From: Aculops lycopersici
Taxonomy: Eukaryota; Arthropoda; Arachnida; Trombidiformes; Eriophyidae
Length of the DNA stretch: 64,000 bases
Direction: 5' to 3'
Assembly: GCA_015350385.1 (NCBI GenBank)
Contig: WNKI01000001.1
Coordinates: 1,791,870 to 1,855,869, forward strand
Shown here: positions 46,241 to 56,956 of the stretch, one piece after another
How the letters are laid out: each line of letters begins with the position of its first letter
Numbering within the stretch: the first letter of the stretch is position 1
Position numbers and translations under genes: made by a program
Notes under the pieces: model-generated
The model's database searches: none
What the model was told of the DNA's origin: nothing
The model's input: the letters and a program-made list of their open reading frames with translations, nothing else

Positions 46241-48952
46241 ATGGCCACCTTAGAACGAGAGATTGAATTAGCTATTTTGTCTCTAAAGAGGTGGGCTGAT
46301 TTGGACAATCGAATGAGAGATCTCATTGGAAGCAGCCATGAATATGACAAGAGAATCTTACGTTATAGTATCGAAAATCAACTAAGATATCGTGGCAACT
46401 TGGTTAGGTTTGTTGTCAATGATGAGTATGAATATTATAGAGAACTATTGAGGTATAGTCGCGATCACTTAATGTTATTTCCATATCATCTATCAGACTT
46501 CATTATAACTGGAATGAGGATAACACCATTCCAATATTATTTATCAACAATGGCTCAAATTATCGAACAAGAGAAGAGCTACGACACATTGCCAAACTTT
46601 ACAGCGGCCGATTGCCTTAGACTATTGGGTATTGGTAGAAATCAATATATAGATATCATGAATGAACTACGCTCGACCTATAGAAGATTCCTAGGTATTG
46701 GGTTCAAGAAGAATGCTCGAAGTCTGCTACCAAGTAAACCTGACAAGAATGTAGCAATTGAGCCCTGGTGGTTCGTGAATGCCGGTTACATAACTGAAGA
46801 TGATGTCAGATCTATGGTCTCGCCCTCTGAACGATCTATCATCGATCGACTGGTCTCACCTGATGGATTATCTAATCAGATATTGGCCTGTGATTTAGAC
46901 GAGGAGCACGTGAGATCTTTATACCTAAAGGGTCTCATATACTTGGATGTTCCCATCTATGATGATGACTATATTGTTGTCCCACCACTAGAAGGATTCG
47001 TTATGAACCGAGTCACTGGGGACTATTTCGAGACTCTGCTTTACAAGATATTTGTATCGATTGATCAAAACACCCCTGTTCAAGAGTTGGCCAACATCCT
47101 TGAGATAGATATCAAGCTCGTCAAGAACGCTGTGTCCATGTACTGTCGCCTTAACTTTGCTCACAAGAAAAATCTCTACATAGATATAGATAAGTGTCAC
47201 CCATCTTGGCGTGTAAAACTAGAGAATTATAGAAAAATGGGAATAAATGTCTCCCATATAATCAACAAATCCTCCAGGAATATATCTGATTTCATAAATG
47301 AATTGGCGACCGTAGGAGACAATGATGAAGGAACAGAAGTTCTCGACAACTTTGTCACAACTTCAGAGTCTACTTATAACTTTCAAGCAGACGGAAAATC
47401 AAGCCAATTAGTCCAGTCACCTTCGGTTATATTATCCTCGCCTCATTCCTCAACCGGTCAGACAACCACAAATAAGAAAATTGTATTTTTCTATGACTCA
47501 AATTTGGCTGCATTCCTGATGATGGGCAACTTGAGTACAAAGTTGAAAAATCATGCGGTCACAATGTTCGAGGTAGGCAAGCTATCAGACGAATGGATCG
47601 ATAGCTTACTGGCTGAGTTGTCCAAAATTCAGAGTGATGCAATAGAAGATGATGGTTACGAGGCTAGAAGATATTATATCCATGCCCTAATGTTACATAG
47701 GACTATACAATTTATTCGAACTGATCTAGGTGTAGCTTCGGATCTTCTGCAATCCAATGAGCTCGATGTTAGTGAGGAGAATCAACGAGTTGGACTTGAC
47801 TTGATTCGAGTTGAGAGTCTCAGCAACTTAGACTCTGTCTCTTGCGAAAGGTTTTTGAAAAAAAATTATCAACTTATCATATCACTAGCGCCTCTAACTC
47901 AAGATGTCAAGTTGAACACTACGACAAGTCTACCACATTTAGGTCCTGGCTCGCCCCTCATCAACTCGCTTTGGTTCAGACTTTTCATCTACCATGCGAC
48001 TGGTTGTGGTCCGCCATCCTTACTTCTAGTCCAAGGTTATAGATTAACTAAACTACCGGATGTCTTTAAAAGTTATGACACCTTACTTATAAACCACTGG
48101 AATAGGGAGCCTACCTGTATACACACCCGAAGCGCACTCAATGCAATCAATGAGGCTTTAACCCACTCACCGATACTTCTACAAGCTTATCCCATGCAGC
48201 CTACAGGAGGCAATCTCGTCAGTAGCGAGGAAAAAGTTTTTGTCCCGCTTCCTCTAGTTACACATGCTGAAAATTGCAGCCTATCGTCATGCTCACTACA
48301 AGAGCCTGACAAGTCAGATCCCTTTATAGATCTTGAAAATGTTCCTGCTATCGTTGAACTTGGCAAGTGTTTGAACTTGACGAAAATCTGTGGTTACATT
48401 ACTCTCTTGAGATCTGCCGAGTCAGTGAGAAAGTATATTGAACGCAACGAGGCCAACAACATTTTTGGAGCTAGGCGAAAATCTGAGTCACCGGCTAATC
48501 TAACTACATTAATCGATTGTGAGACTAAAGAGGAAAGAGAGGGTGATACGGATGGGCAAACTCCCACTAATGAACCTAAATTAAAACCAGTAACCGAAGA
48601 TGCAAGCAACAACAACAAAGATCTCACACTATTTGAATGCCACTTCGGTATTCCCTTATTTGATCGCTTCCTAAACAAACAAGTGAGGACCCGAATCAGT
48701 AGTCAGAATTTGTGCGACCCGAATTCACTTAGCGAATTGGTAAATTCCACTATCGAGCTCAATGACAAGATTGAAAAGTTTGTTGAATCCAACAGGTACA
48801 ACAAACAAATGCAAACAATAGACACTTCCAACGCCGGTGACCAGAGACACTTCTTCGCATTCCCTGACACAGAGCAGTTCCGGTGCCCGATTCCTAGACC
48901 GGCGCAAAACTTGATCTTCAATGATAGAAAGCTCGGGATCTTTGAGGATTAA
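46241..48952 (+). CDS. FAM91A1: FAM91A1, vesicle-tethering adaptor (WDR11 complex)
   Basis: A single exon encodes 903 residues. The start is ATG 46241 (MATLEREIE); the upstream open frame begins at GTG. FAM91A1 works with WDR11 and C17orf75 and with TBC1D23 in capturing endosome-derived vesicles at the trans-Golgi. It matches the human protein almost end to end: YSIENQLRYR, YYRELLRYSRDHLMLFPYHL, SYDTLPNFTAADCLRLLGIG, PWWFVNAGYITEDD, VPPLEGFVMNRVTGDYFETL, LVKNAVSMYCRLNFAHKK, AFLMMGNLSTKLKNHAVTMF and ECHFGIPLFDRFLNKQV. It is longer than human (838), with the extra length mostly in a Ser/Thr linker near residues 370-430 and an acidic insert near 760-805. The call is firm. Confidence 0.97.
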   Translation: MATLEREIELAILSLKRWADLDNRMRDLIGSSHEYDKRILRYSIENQLRYRGNLVRFVVNDEYEYYRELLRYSRDHLMLFPYHLSDFIITGMRITPFQYYLSTMAQIIEQEKSYDTLPNFTAADCLRLLGIGRNQYIDIMNELRSTYRRFLGIGFKKNARSLLPSKPDKNVAIEPWWFVNAGYITEDDVRSMVSPSERSIIDRLVSPDGLSNQILACDLDEEHVRSLYLKGLIYLDVPIYDDDYIVVPPLEGFVMNRVTGDYFETLLYKIFVSIDQNTPVQELANILEIDIKLVKNAVSMYCRLNFAHKKNLYIDIDKCHPSWRVKLENYRKMGINVSHIINKSSRNISDFINELATVGDNDEGTEVLDNFVTTSESTYNFQADGKSSQLVQSPSVILSSPHSSTGQTTTNKKIVFFYDSNLAAFLMMGNLSTKLKNHAVTMFEVGKLSDEWIDSLLAELSKIQSDAIEDDGYEARRYYIHALMLHRTIQFIRTDLGVASDLLQSNELDVSEENQRVGLDLIRVESLSNLDSVSCERFLKKNYQLIISLAPLTQDVKLNTTTSLPHLGPGSPLINSLWFRLFIYHATGCGPPSLLLVQGYRLTKLPDVFKSYDTLLINHWNREPTCIHTRSALNAINEALTHSPILLQAYPMQPTGGNLVSSEEKVFVPLPLVTHAENCSLSSCSLQEPDKSDPFIDLENVPAIVELGKCLNLTKICGYITLLRSAESVRKYIERNEANNIFGARRKSESPANLTTLIDCETKEEREGDTDGQTPTNEPKLKPVTEDASNNNKDLTLFECHFGIPLFDRFLNKQVRTRISSQNLCDPNSLSELVNSTIELNDKIEKFVESNRYNKQMQTIDTSNAGDQRHFFAFPDTEQFRCPIPRPAQNLIFNDRKLGIFED

Positions 48953-50648
48953 TACTATCCCTTGCTAGTAAATCCATCAAAATCAAGTTTTATCCCAACA
49001 ACGCGAACAATCAGCACACTTGTAATATTGTAATAGCAAAACTATGATTACAGACCAACAAGGCTGTTGTTCGAGTTGAGCCAAACAACCATTAACGAAC
49101 TCCCTCCTGCAATTTGCCTCGTGATGATTAAACGATCTCTATGTTACATACAAAACCTATTCTAGACCAATGATATGGATTCTCCGAGCGGCGAGACAAG
49201 TTTCTTTGACCTTGCGTTGTTTTGGCGAGACATATGATCTCAAGGGGTTCAAGTTCCCAAGCGAATCGCTACCAATGCAACGGTATGATTCGATGGAAAT
49301 GCAACTCAGAATAGAGGCAACTGCTTGCTTGCTACCAGCCAACACCATTTTGAGCAGTCAATGAATCGCCTCTCTAGTAGTCTGTTGACAAGACTCGTCT
49401 AAACTTTTTGTAGAGGAAGGATGCGACTCATTTTAGCTGAGTCTAGACTCCATGCCAAGCCTTATCAAATTACCAAGCTCCAAGTACTCGTTAGTTTGCT
49501 GTAATGTCAACAACATGCAGCAGCAAAATGCAATCTTTGCCCGTCTTTGGTGGAAACAACACTATAGTCATATATTTTAAGCATATGATCTATCTGAAGC
49601 AACTTCGAGATGTTGTTTAGATAGAAGTTCAAAGTTCAGTGATATTCCAAAGTAAAGTCTCTCCTGAGTGAGATTGAAAAAAGCCTATGCTCTCGAATCA
49701 GGTAGAGTCTTGCTGGTTCAGTGACTGGAAGTCGACTTGCATCTCAACGAGTTGCACTGAGCTCATGCAAAGTTCCAAATTGAATTATTATGCAAAGTGC
49801 CAATTCAGTACATACACACAGTATCGACTACTGTACTTGCATGACGAAAATTCCTTTGCGTCAAGCTAGCTTGCCAAAAATCTGCGGATCCAGTCGACCG
49901 TAAGCTGAGTGCGTTTGCGCACAAACGCCATAGGAAAGAGTAAGGCAACTGTTGCGTCCTGCGCGAAAGTCTTGGCCAATGGCCAAGCAATTGCATCCGC
50001 CCGATTGTGACGTAGACAGTCTGCGTTGGCCGCTTACCGTTTCTCATATTGAAAAAAGGAACAGGGTTTTCAGTGTACTACAAGTGTAGTAACAAAAATA
50101 AATTCACAGAAAGACTCGCTGTGATGCGATGACGAAAATTGTTTTTTACAGGGCATATCCACGCGTCTAGGTGGCAGATTGCCAAATTGTTTTGTTTGTC
50201 AATTTTAATGAAATAAACGGCATTTTTACTTAGAAATTAGTCACTAGGACTTCCAAGGAACCTTGATATTCAAGGCCTTTTCTATTGATAAACAACAAGC
50301 TTACTGGTCCTTGTAAAGAAAATACTATTCTTATTTTGTCAGCGAGGCTGCTAGTGGCTTAACGGCAAAAGCAACAAGTCGAGGAACCAAAGCAAACATC
50401 ATGACTAAATTGAATTATAGTTGCTACTTGTGGTAGCTTATGGCCTATTCAATAGCCAACCACTAGCCGATCAAGCTATTAACGTCAATGTGATCACAGG
50501 TATTGTCCATAATAATAGCAATAATAATCATAATAGTCATCAAGCCAAAAACTAGTCCAAATCTCAACAGCTCCGACTCAAAACAAAGCTGCATAAATAA
50601 CAAACAACATATCAAACCGTCCAAAGGTCCAAACATATTTACGTCACC
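48953..50648. other. intergenic region FAM91A1 / RalGPS
   Basis: 1.7 kb, AT-rich, with only short ORFs lacking recognisable domains. It should contain the FAM91A1 3' UTR and the RalGPS promoter and leader. The sequence just before 50649 (about 50480-50600) is A-rich with ATAATA repeats. No tRNA or snRNA is evident. Confidence 0.6.
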
Positions 50649-51809
50649 ATGAGACACTTGAGCACAAACAAGAGATTTTCTAGCATTGATATTAGTCCGG
50701 ATGATCTGGCCGCTCAGTTAACTCTTATGGATTTGCCTATATTTAAATCTATCAAGAGGGATGAGCTCACCAGTTTGGGCAGCAAAGGTTCCTCGCCGTC
50801 ACTACCAACTATTGCATCGAGTGATGCAAGCAATAAAGAAATGTCAGTCAAAACCAAAACCATGGTCAACTCAACTTGCTGCTCGGCTGCAACAAGGAAA
50901 CAGGAACTGTCGCCAAATATTGTAGCAATGAATAGACAATTTAATCAAGTTACATTCTGGGTTGTTAGTCAAATTCTATCTTACGAGTCGCCGAGATATC
51001 GAGCTGAGCTAATTAGTCACTTCATCAAAGCAGCAAGGCGTCTCTATTTATTGAACAATTTACACTCTTCCTATGCCGTCATATCGGCTCTACTCATTTC
51101 GCCCATCTACCGTCTCGACAAGACATGGCATTTTGTTAAAAAGAAGCATCCGAAGGAGAAGGCTCAATTTGAGTATCTAACTGAACTATACTCAGACAAC
51201 AACAACTACTTACTATTAAGGAATCACCTGGACACTTGCGATCTACCTTGTATACCATACTTGGGTATGTATTCACGTGATATTATTTACATCAACGAAG
51301 TGTATTCAGACGGCACATTGCAAAGAACAAAGGCCACAAGTAAAATACTCAAATCCATAGAGAGATTCCAGTCAAGCAACTACGATCATCTTGTTTATAT
51401 GCCGGATATTCATAATTATTTGTTGTCTAATCGATATATAGATGAATTGCAAAAGTTTGTTGAAGATGAAAATTATCGCCGATCCTTAGAGTTAGAGCCC
51501 TCGGATAATGCAAATCATAGTCATTATATCGATCATAGCGCCGATGGCCATGGACATGGCGGCGGCGGTTTTGTAGGAGTTGGATCGAGATCATTGAAAA
51601 GATCAACAATGTTACTTGCCTCTATGGTTCAATCGGCAGTCTTCTCAACTTCGAGTAAGTTTGTAACATCAAGCAGCGGGTCCACATCTCCGAGAAGATC
51701 TAGCGATGGCTCACAAAAGTCTCTTAAATACCTGATTGACGATAGCTTTATTGATAGTAACCATCATCAACATCACACTATTTTACCACCAATGTCCACC
51801 TCAAGTTGA
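50649..51809 (+). CDS. RALGPS: RalGPS-type Ral guanine nucleotide exchange factor, no PH domain seen
   Basis: A single open frame of 386 residues begins at ATG 50649. RalGPS proteins activate Ral GTPases through a CDC25-type RasGEF domain and reach membranes through a C-terminal PH domain. The RasGEF domain spans about residues 12-285: SPDDLAAQLTLMDLPIFKSI, FNQVTFWVVSQIL, RAELISHFIKAARRL, LNNLHSSYAVISALLISPIYRL, IPYLGMYSRDIIYINEVY, NYDHLVYMPDIHNYL and RYIDELQKFVEDENYRRSL, as in human RALGPS1. A low-complexity insert of about 40 residues interrupts it near 44-85. After it comes a His/Gly- and Ser-rich tail with no PH domain. A GTAAGT at 51656 could be a splice donor to further exons, but no PH exon is visible in the window. 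The reading frame overlaps mS25 by 37 bp. Confidence 0.9.
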   Translation: MRHLSTNKRFSSIDISPDDLAAQLTLMDLPIFKSIKRDELTSLGSKGSSPSLPTIASSDASNKEMSVKTKTMVNSTCCSAATRKQELSPNIVAMNRQFNQVTFWVVSQILSYESPRYRAELISHFIKAARRLYLLNNLHSSYAVISALLISPIYRLDKTWHFVKKKHPKEKAQFEYLTELYSDNNNYLLLRNHLDTCDLPCIPYLGMYSRDIIYINEVYSDGTLQRTKATSKILKSIERFQSSNYDHLVYMPDIHNYLLSNRYIDELQKFVEDENYRRSLELEPSDNANHSHYIDHSADGHGHGGGGFVGVGSRSLKRSTMLLASMVQSAVFSTSSKFVTSSSGSTSPRRSSDGSQKSLKYLIDDSFIDSNHHQHHTILPPMSTSS

Positions 51810-52431
51810 TCAAATGTTGGAGTTCTTATTACACCAGGACAAGGTGATTGGCCAGGCACCTCACATGCACAGAACCTCTGCCTCCGGTGGCCAAATAGTG
51901 CTGGATTATCTTCGCCAACAACCGCTTTACGTAATTGCTCCTCCAACTTTAAACGACTCTCGGATTTACCCGCAACTTTAATAACTCTTTGCAAAATATC
52001 CTGATGACCTTGATTAAAGCAATCGATGATTAGATCACTACCATCATTTAGCCAAAATCTTATAAATGGCGTTGGAAACTTGTCTAAATATCTGACTATT
52101 TGTAAATTTGGGTTTTGATACTGAATTCTTGGCATTTCCCAGAAGTAAAATTCTCTTAATCCATGAAAATAATCCTTCTTCATCTCTTCTCTTGTTTGAA
52201 ATTTTCTTCCGTGTAGGTGGTAATGCACTTCCATAATCTCGACATGGTCTAAGTTTGAAATCAGTGGGTAGAATTTGAGAGTGTTAATTGATGTGTTGGT
52301 GCGCAAAACTTTAAAGCTTGTGATTTACTTCACACGCGTTCTACATTCAACTTACCTTTTGCAAAAAATGGTCCGGTCTTCAAATAATTCAATGTCCGCC
52401 TGATTGGCGCGGGACCAAACATGAATACCAT
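51773..52431 (-). CDS. MRPS25: mitochondrial ribosomal protein mS25 (MRPS25), two exons
   Basis: Exon 1 is 52431-52356 and exon 2 is 52308-51773, together 203 residues; the 47-bp intron begins GTAAGT and ends AAAG. Splicing joins PIRRTLNYLKTGPFFAK to VLRTNTSINTL in frame. mS25 is a small-subunit protein of the mitochondrial ribosome. The match to human mS25 is clear: PIRRTLxYL near the N-terminus, then the EVHYHLHG region (human VNYNTHG), REFYFWEMPRIQYQNPNLQIV, PFIRFWLNDGSDLIID, NPALFG and CACEVPGQSPCPGVI. A short insert follows the splice junction. Its 3' end overlaps the RalGPS reading frame tail to tail. The call is firm; the start could also be Met-4. Confidence 0.93.
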
Positions 52432-53053
52432 CCTGACAATATGATATACCCTAATTAGCTCGAATGGCTCAATAGGTGGCTTTGATTCGAAACAAACATA
52501 CCCTCAAATACAGAACAAAACAATAATAAACTCCACATGGTGGATTTGAGAAAAACGAATGCATGCTCAGTCATTCTGAGTCGTCATGCATTCATCTGTG
52601 CGATAGTTTCGGCCCGAAACTTTCGCTTACTACATGTACTGTATGAGAAAGTTCAATGGCGGTTTGCAATGATGAAAAGAGTTAGCCTAGCGATCTCCGG
52701 AAACATCAAATTGTGTCCAAAAGCCAAGCGGCAAAATTTAGCATACTCTTGCTTCCCCCTCCATAGAAATAGCGCACTCGCATAGATACTCAAAAGAGCA
52801 AATTTTTCGCTTGTTAGATTTTGGATAGACTGTATAGACCGGTTGGCGAGGATCAATTTGAGACGAGACATTTATTGGATTCTCTGTGAAGGCATACTCA
52901 AAATATTTAGTAAACCGCAAATCCAAATTTGCAGTTTACTATAGTCGTCTAAAGGAGAGGAAATCTTTAACTGCCTACGTGATATTTAAAAAGAAATTAG
53001 GGTCACCTTTACCTTGGTCGTCAGTATTTGCATTTGGACTACCATGGTCCTCG
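52432..53053. other. mS25 promoter and CIP4 3' UTR region
   Basis: 622 bp lie between the mS25 start and the CIP4 stop, both on the minus strand. Short ORFs here have no recognisable domain. No other feature is evident. Confidence 0.5.
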
Positions 53054-55229
53054 TCAAGTTTCTTGATTTAGGCACGTGGGTTTAGAATCAGAATCCGCTA
53101 TTGTAGGCTCAATGGATATGTAACTCGTTGGTACGAATCCAATGAAATCCGGGTCCTCGGGTGTGAATTCTTTCCGACGAACTCTAGTCCATCCATCGCC
53201 TTGATCGAATTCTATCACATCGAATTGCTCGCCCTCCTCCATTGAGATCGAGCCAGCAGTTTCAACTGTTAGAATAAGGAAAAACAAATTGAACTTGGTT
53301 AGACACTAATTCATTAGATTTTATCGATCCAAATTTGATAACATGCGCATTAATCAATGAGACTTACCTTTGAAAGGATACAGTGCCCTAGCCGAGGCTT
53401 GAGCTGGCAGATCAGTCGGTGCCTCGTAGCCGTCGCTGCCGTATTCTTGGGAATTGTTTGCAGCAACATGGTTTGCACTTTCATTTTGGGTTTTGTTGTT
53501 CTCATTTCCGTCGATGGCATCTCTATATAGAAAGTTGAGTGTATTGTGAGAAGGTTAGTCATTTTGTTTTTTTACTCGTGAGTAATTTCTCAAGAATCTA
53601 GATCTAAATAAGAGTTACTCATGGCCCCTATTCAGCGCGAGATACTTACTGGCCATTGGCGATAGCATTGTTTGATATATTGTCACTGATAGAATCATAA
53701 AACGAGTTACTTGTCCGATTGGTGGCACTGCTCTTGGTAGCTTCCCGATTATTTGAGTCCGGCCTGAGACTGTTATCCGAATTTGTTCGCGATAGTTCAG
53801 ATTCGGGTCCGATGGAGGCCCTATGATTTGAGTTTGTAATGCTCGGTGATTTACTTAGATTGTTGATTTGTTCATTGTTTGTTGGCTGAGCCGAAGATAC
53901 AACTGCTGCGGCGGAGGATACTGTTCGATTGATTGTACTGTTATTTGGTTGTTGTTGTCTCGCGGGATCGCAATTATCAAGTAGAACCAAGTGTTTGGAT
54001 AGATCGCCCTTGAGTTGCTCTAAGGTGGCTTCGTTTTCCCGCAATTGGCGTTCAATGGTCTTGGGATCTCCGAAAGCTCCATTCTCCTCGTAGGCTTGTC
54101 TCATTATCAACAAACCTTGTATGGCCTTATTTGATTGAGCAATCTGACTGTTCAACTCATCAACTTTGGATTGTATCTTCTTACGCCTTTGATTTGGTGG
54201 CAGATCCATGTAGTCGTTCTTATTTGCACCGAAGATTCCCAGCAATCTCGTTCGCTTCTTCAAGCCTCGAGCTGTAAAGGTATGTCTCAAAGATTCCGAT
54301 TTCATTGAATGTGAATACATTAAACTACTGCCCTTGGATTGGATGGAATCTGTTTCACAATTTGCTCGATTACTCAAATCCTCGAATGGAATATCGTCGG
54401 GTGGTTGCATCCCAGACTTATATCTATCAATGACAAGTTGGCCATCGGCAACTGCGTTAATCGTGTTCGCTGTATCGACAACTCCATCTAAACACTTGTT
54501 TATGATTGGCTGGACGTTCCTCTGAACAATGGCACCTAAACGGAGAAAGTTTTTCGTGCATTCTATCCGCCTATTCTCCAGGTCTTGTAATTGTTGAAAC
54601 ACTTTTGGCATAAATTGAGTATAATGCTCACGCTGAGCTTGATTGGCAACTTGTAATTGTTTTGCATAATCTGTCTTACTATTCTCGCAAGCCCGCTCCT
54701 TATTCAGCGATATAGTCTTGGCTTTCTCGAGCTCAGCTCGACTCAAGTTCAAGTCTTTGTCAGCTTTTTGATAATTTTCATGCGCTTTCTCTGACTCTCT
54801 AAACGCTTTGTCATAAGATTTCTTCGACTTATCTAACTGATTCAATGAGGTGCTGAGCAAACTTTGATACTTTGAACCTTCATTCAAATGGCGCTTGCGT
54901 TCTTCTCGCAAATCCTTGCTTATGGTAGATATTTCCTTGACAATTTGTGCAGATAGATTCTCTGCAATAACCTCATGTTGACCGGCCATATCGGTGACCT
55001 CTTTGAGTATTTGGCTGAAGGCTCGCGAATAAGAGAACTCCTTCTCATCCTCGTCCTTCTTCTTAAGCTCATAATTCTTGGCCAACTTTCTCAGTTTGCT
55101 GGCATAATCGGTTTCTATTAGGCATCTGTCCTTAACAAAGTGGCCAACTTTATCAAGAAACTCAATACCTTTGGCAGTGTGACTGGAAATAGTGTCGAAC
55201 TGGTCCCATAATTCTGTGGACCAGCTCAT
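53054..55229 (-). CDS. Cip4: CIP4/TOCA/FBP17-type F-BAR, HR1 and SH3 protein (three exons)
   Basis: Exons 55229-53650, 53522-53368 and 53265-53054 encode 648 residues. Introns are 127 and 102 bp with GTAAGT donors and TATATAG / TAACAG acceptors, and phases agree. The start MSWSTELWDQFD matches the family; an open frame continues 18 codons upstream. The F-BAR domain (about 1-285) bends membranes. An HR1 coiled coil follows (about 345-420; LGIFGANKNDYMDLPPNQRRKKIQ, then a GDP motif), which binds Cdc42-GTP in the family. A Ser/Asn-rich linker comes next, then a C-terminal SH3 (ARALYPFK, EGEQFDVIE, DGWTRVRR, GFVPTSYI), which binds WASP and dynamin. It acts in endocytosis and actin assembly. The SH3 RT loop after YPFKVETAGSISM is shorter than usual. 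The call is firm. Confidence 0.95.
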
Positions 55230-56447
55230 TGTGGTTGTGTACTTTTGAATATCGTTTTGTTTACTCGATTTATATGCCTTCAAAGTTCCAGGTTTGAAGG
55301 GGAACTCAATTATACAGTGATGAGATGGACGTGAATCTGAAGTTTCGATAAAATTGCAATGGTCTGGATTATTGTAATTATGATTGTTTTTGTTCTTCAG
55401 CTGCTAAATTGATTTGGAATGTATCAAATGTTCTTAAGAATGATTTCAAGATACATATAGGTCAATTGAGTTGTAATAGAAATTATTGTGTTGGTGAAAT
55501 TAATAAACGTTGTCAAGTTACCTACTTGACCGGTCAGTTCTTGATTGTTGCTATTGATTTAGTGCTTATAAAAACGACCTCTATTTACATAAGAAGATCG
55601 AAACTCTTATTGTACATTTTTCATACAAAATAAGAATGTTGGCATTTAATTTTCTCTCTTTGGTTATGTTGGATTGAGCAATATTCAATCTGACAGGCTA
55701 ACTTAAAGCGCTGTTGTCAACTTTAATAATAAAGTTTAAGTAGATCAGTGTTGCCAACTTGATGATTTCAGCTAAATTAGAAGGAATACGCTTACGTTTG
55801 CTTGGATATAAATAATTTGACATCTATCGTCTTTTTCTGTCTCTTGTGGTTGTTGCTCATGAGTGTTTTTCCAACATTTGCTTCCCTTCGTGTCGTTTGT
55901 ATCGTAAGTTCGTCAAATCAAAAGACTGGCCATTCGATCTGCAAGATCCATTTGGCTTGCAAAGAAGCAATTCCTCGACTCTGTTGATAATGGTGCTTAA
56001 TGATCGGCTAATAATGGGTGTAATTGTTTAACGAGCCAAACATACAACAAGGAGAGTCAATAAATGGGATGCCGTCCGTCGTCGCCGTCGCCGCCGTCGA
56101 GTGCTAGAGAAAATAATTGTAAAACTTTTGGTGGCCGTCGTTGTTCGGCTAAACACAGAGCACAACACACACACACACATTGAGTTGTAATCTACAAACT
56201 GGGAGAGAAAAGAGATCCCGCAATAATCTAATACAGAGATCCCATTGGTTTCATAGCACAGAACTGCAGGACTTTTTGCTTTTGCTGCCGCTGCCAATTC
56301 CATCTAAAAAGTATAGGCAAATTCAGTCATCGCAAGCGAGTCTTACTCACGCACGCAGATAAGAAAATTAATGTTGAAATTCTCATTGCTGAGACAACGA
56401 CAGTCAGTGCGAGATTTTCTCATTAGAAACTTTTGGCCGGTTGTGCA
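55230..56447. other. CIP4 upstream region
   Basis: 1.2 kb, AT-rich, containing the presumed CIP4 promoter. On its right side it holds a GTCGCC repeat (56072-56095) and a CA repeat (56165-56178). No ORF with a recognisable domain was found. Confidence 0.5.
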
Positions 56448-56726
56448 TTAGAAAGCATTGCAACATTCGGCACCATCACATCGCCGTCGCCGCCGCACAA
56501 AATAACAACAACAGTCAACGCGAGTTGATCGCTTTATTTTGCGCACATCAGGGGAAATTTTGTAGTTTTTCAATACAGATTGAGTAATGGGTGCGCTGAA
56601 TCCAACTGCCAAACTGAGCTTCGGAATTTTACCGCGAGGAAACGCTAAGGCATAAGCATCCATCAGGGGATGCCGACGTTTCTCATTTTGCACCCACGCT
56701 CTTTGAAGCGGCATCATCATGGCCAT
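56448..56726 (-). CDS. small unrecognised ORF with its own TATA-initiator promoter
   Basis: ATG 56726 (GTCAATGGCC) opens 92 codons: MAMMMPLQRAWVQNEKRR, then ...DAYALAFPRGKIPKLSLAVG, then a basic Cys-rich end. Codon choice in the first 65 codons looks like a real gene; the last 25 (CCC, RRRRR, CC) look like read-through into UTR or an intron, so the true end may differ. On the minus strand TTTATATG (56792-56785) precedes TCAGTT (A at 56761) at about -30, the classic arthropod TATA plus initiator spacing, 35 bases upstream of the ATG. It sits 230 bp downstream of the CROT stop, same strand. I do not recognise the product. Confidence 0.4.
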   Translation of the reverse strand: MAMMMPLQRAWVQNEKRRHPLMDAYALAFPRGKIPKLSLAVGFSAPITQSVLKNYKISPDVRKIKRSTRVDCCCYFVRRRRRCDGAECCNAF

Positions 56727-56757
56727 TGACGAAGAAGAAGAAGGTGTCAGGTCAGCC

Positions 56758-56792
56758 AACTGATAGAGACGATGATCACCTTCTCATATAAA
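56758..56792 (-). promoter_or_regulatory. TATA box and initiator of the small ORF
   Basis: On the minus strand TTTATATG at 56792-56785 and TCAGTT at 56763-56758 are spaced so that the TATA core begins about 29 bases before the initiator A. This is the arthropod core-promoter arrangement. Confidence 0.45.
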
Positions 56793-56956
56793 CACCTCAA
56801 CATTGTCTTCGTGGCATCGTAGAGTCAAGCATTGGCACGAAAACAAACTCTAGATTTACCTCAGCACAAAATGGGCAAATTTTATCGCATCAAAATCGAT
56901 CTCTGCAACACCTGACAAGATACCAGCTTTAGCAAGCGGACACTGGATGACAGATA

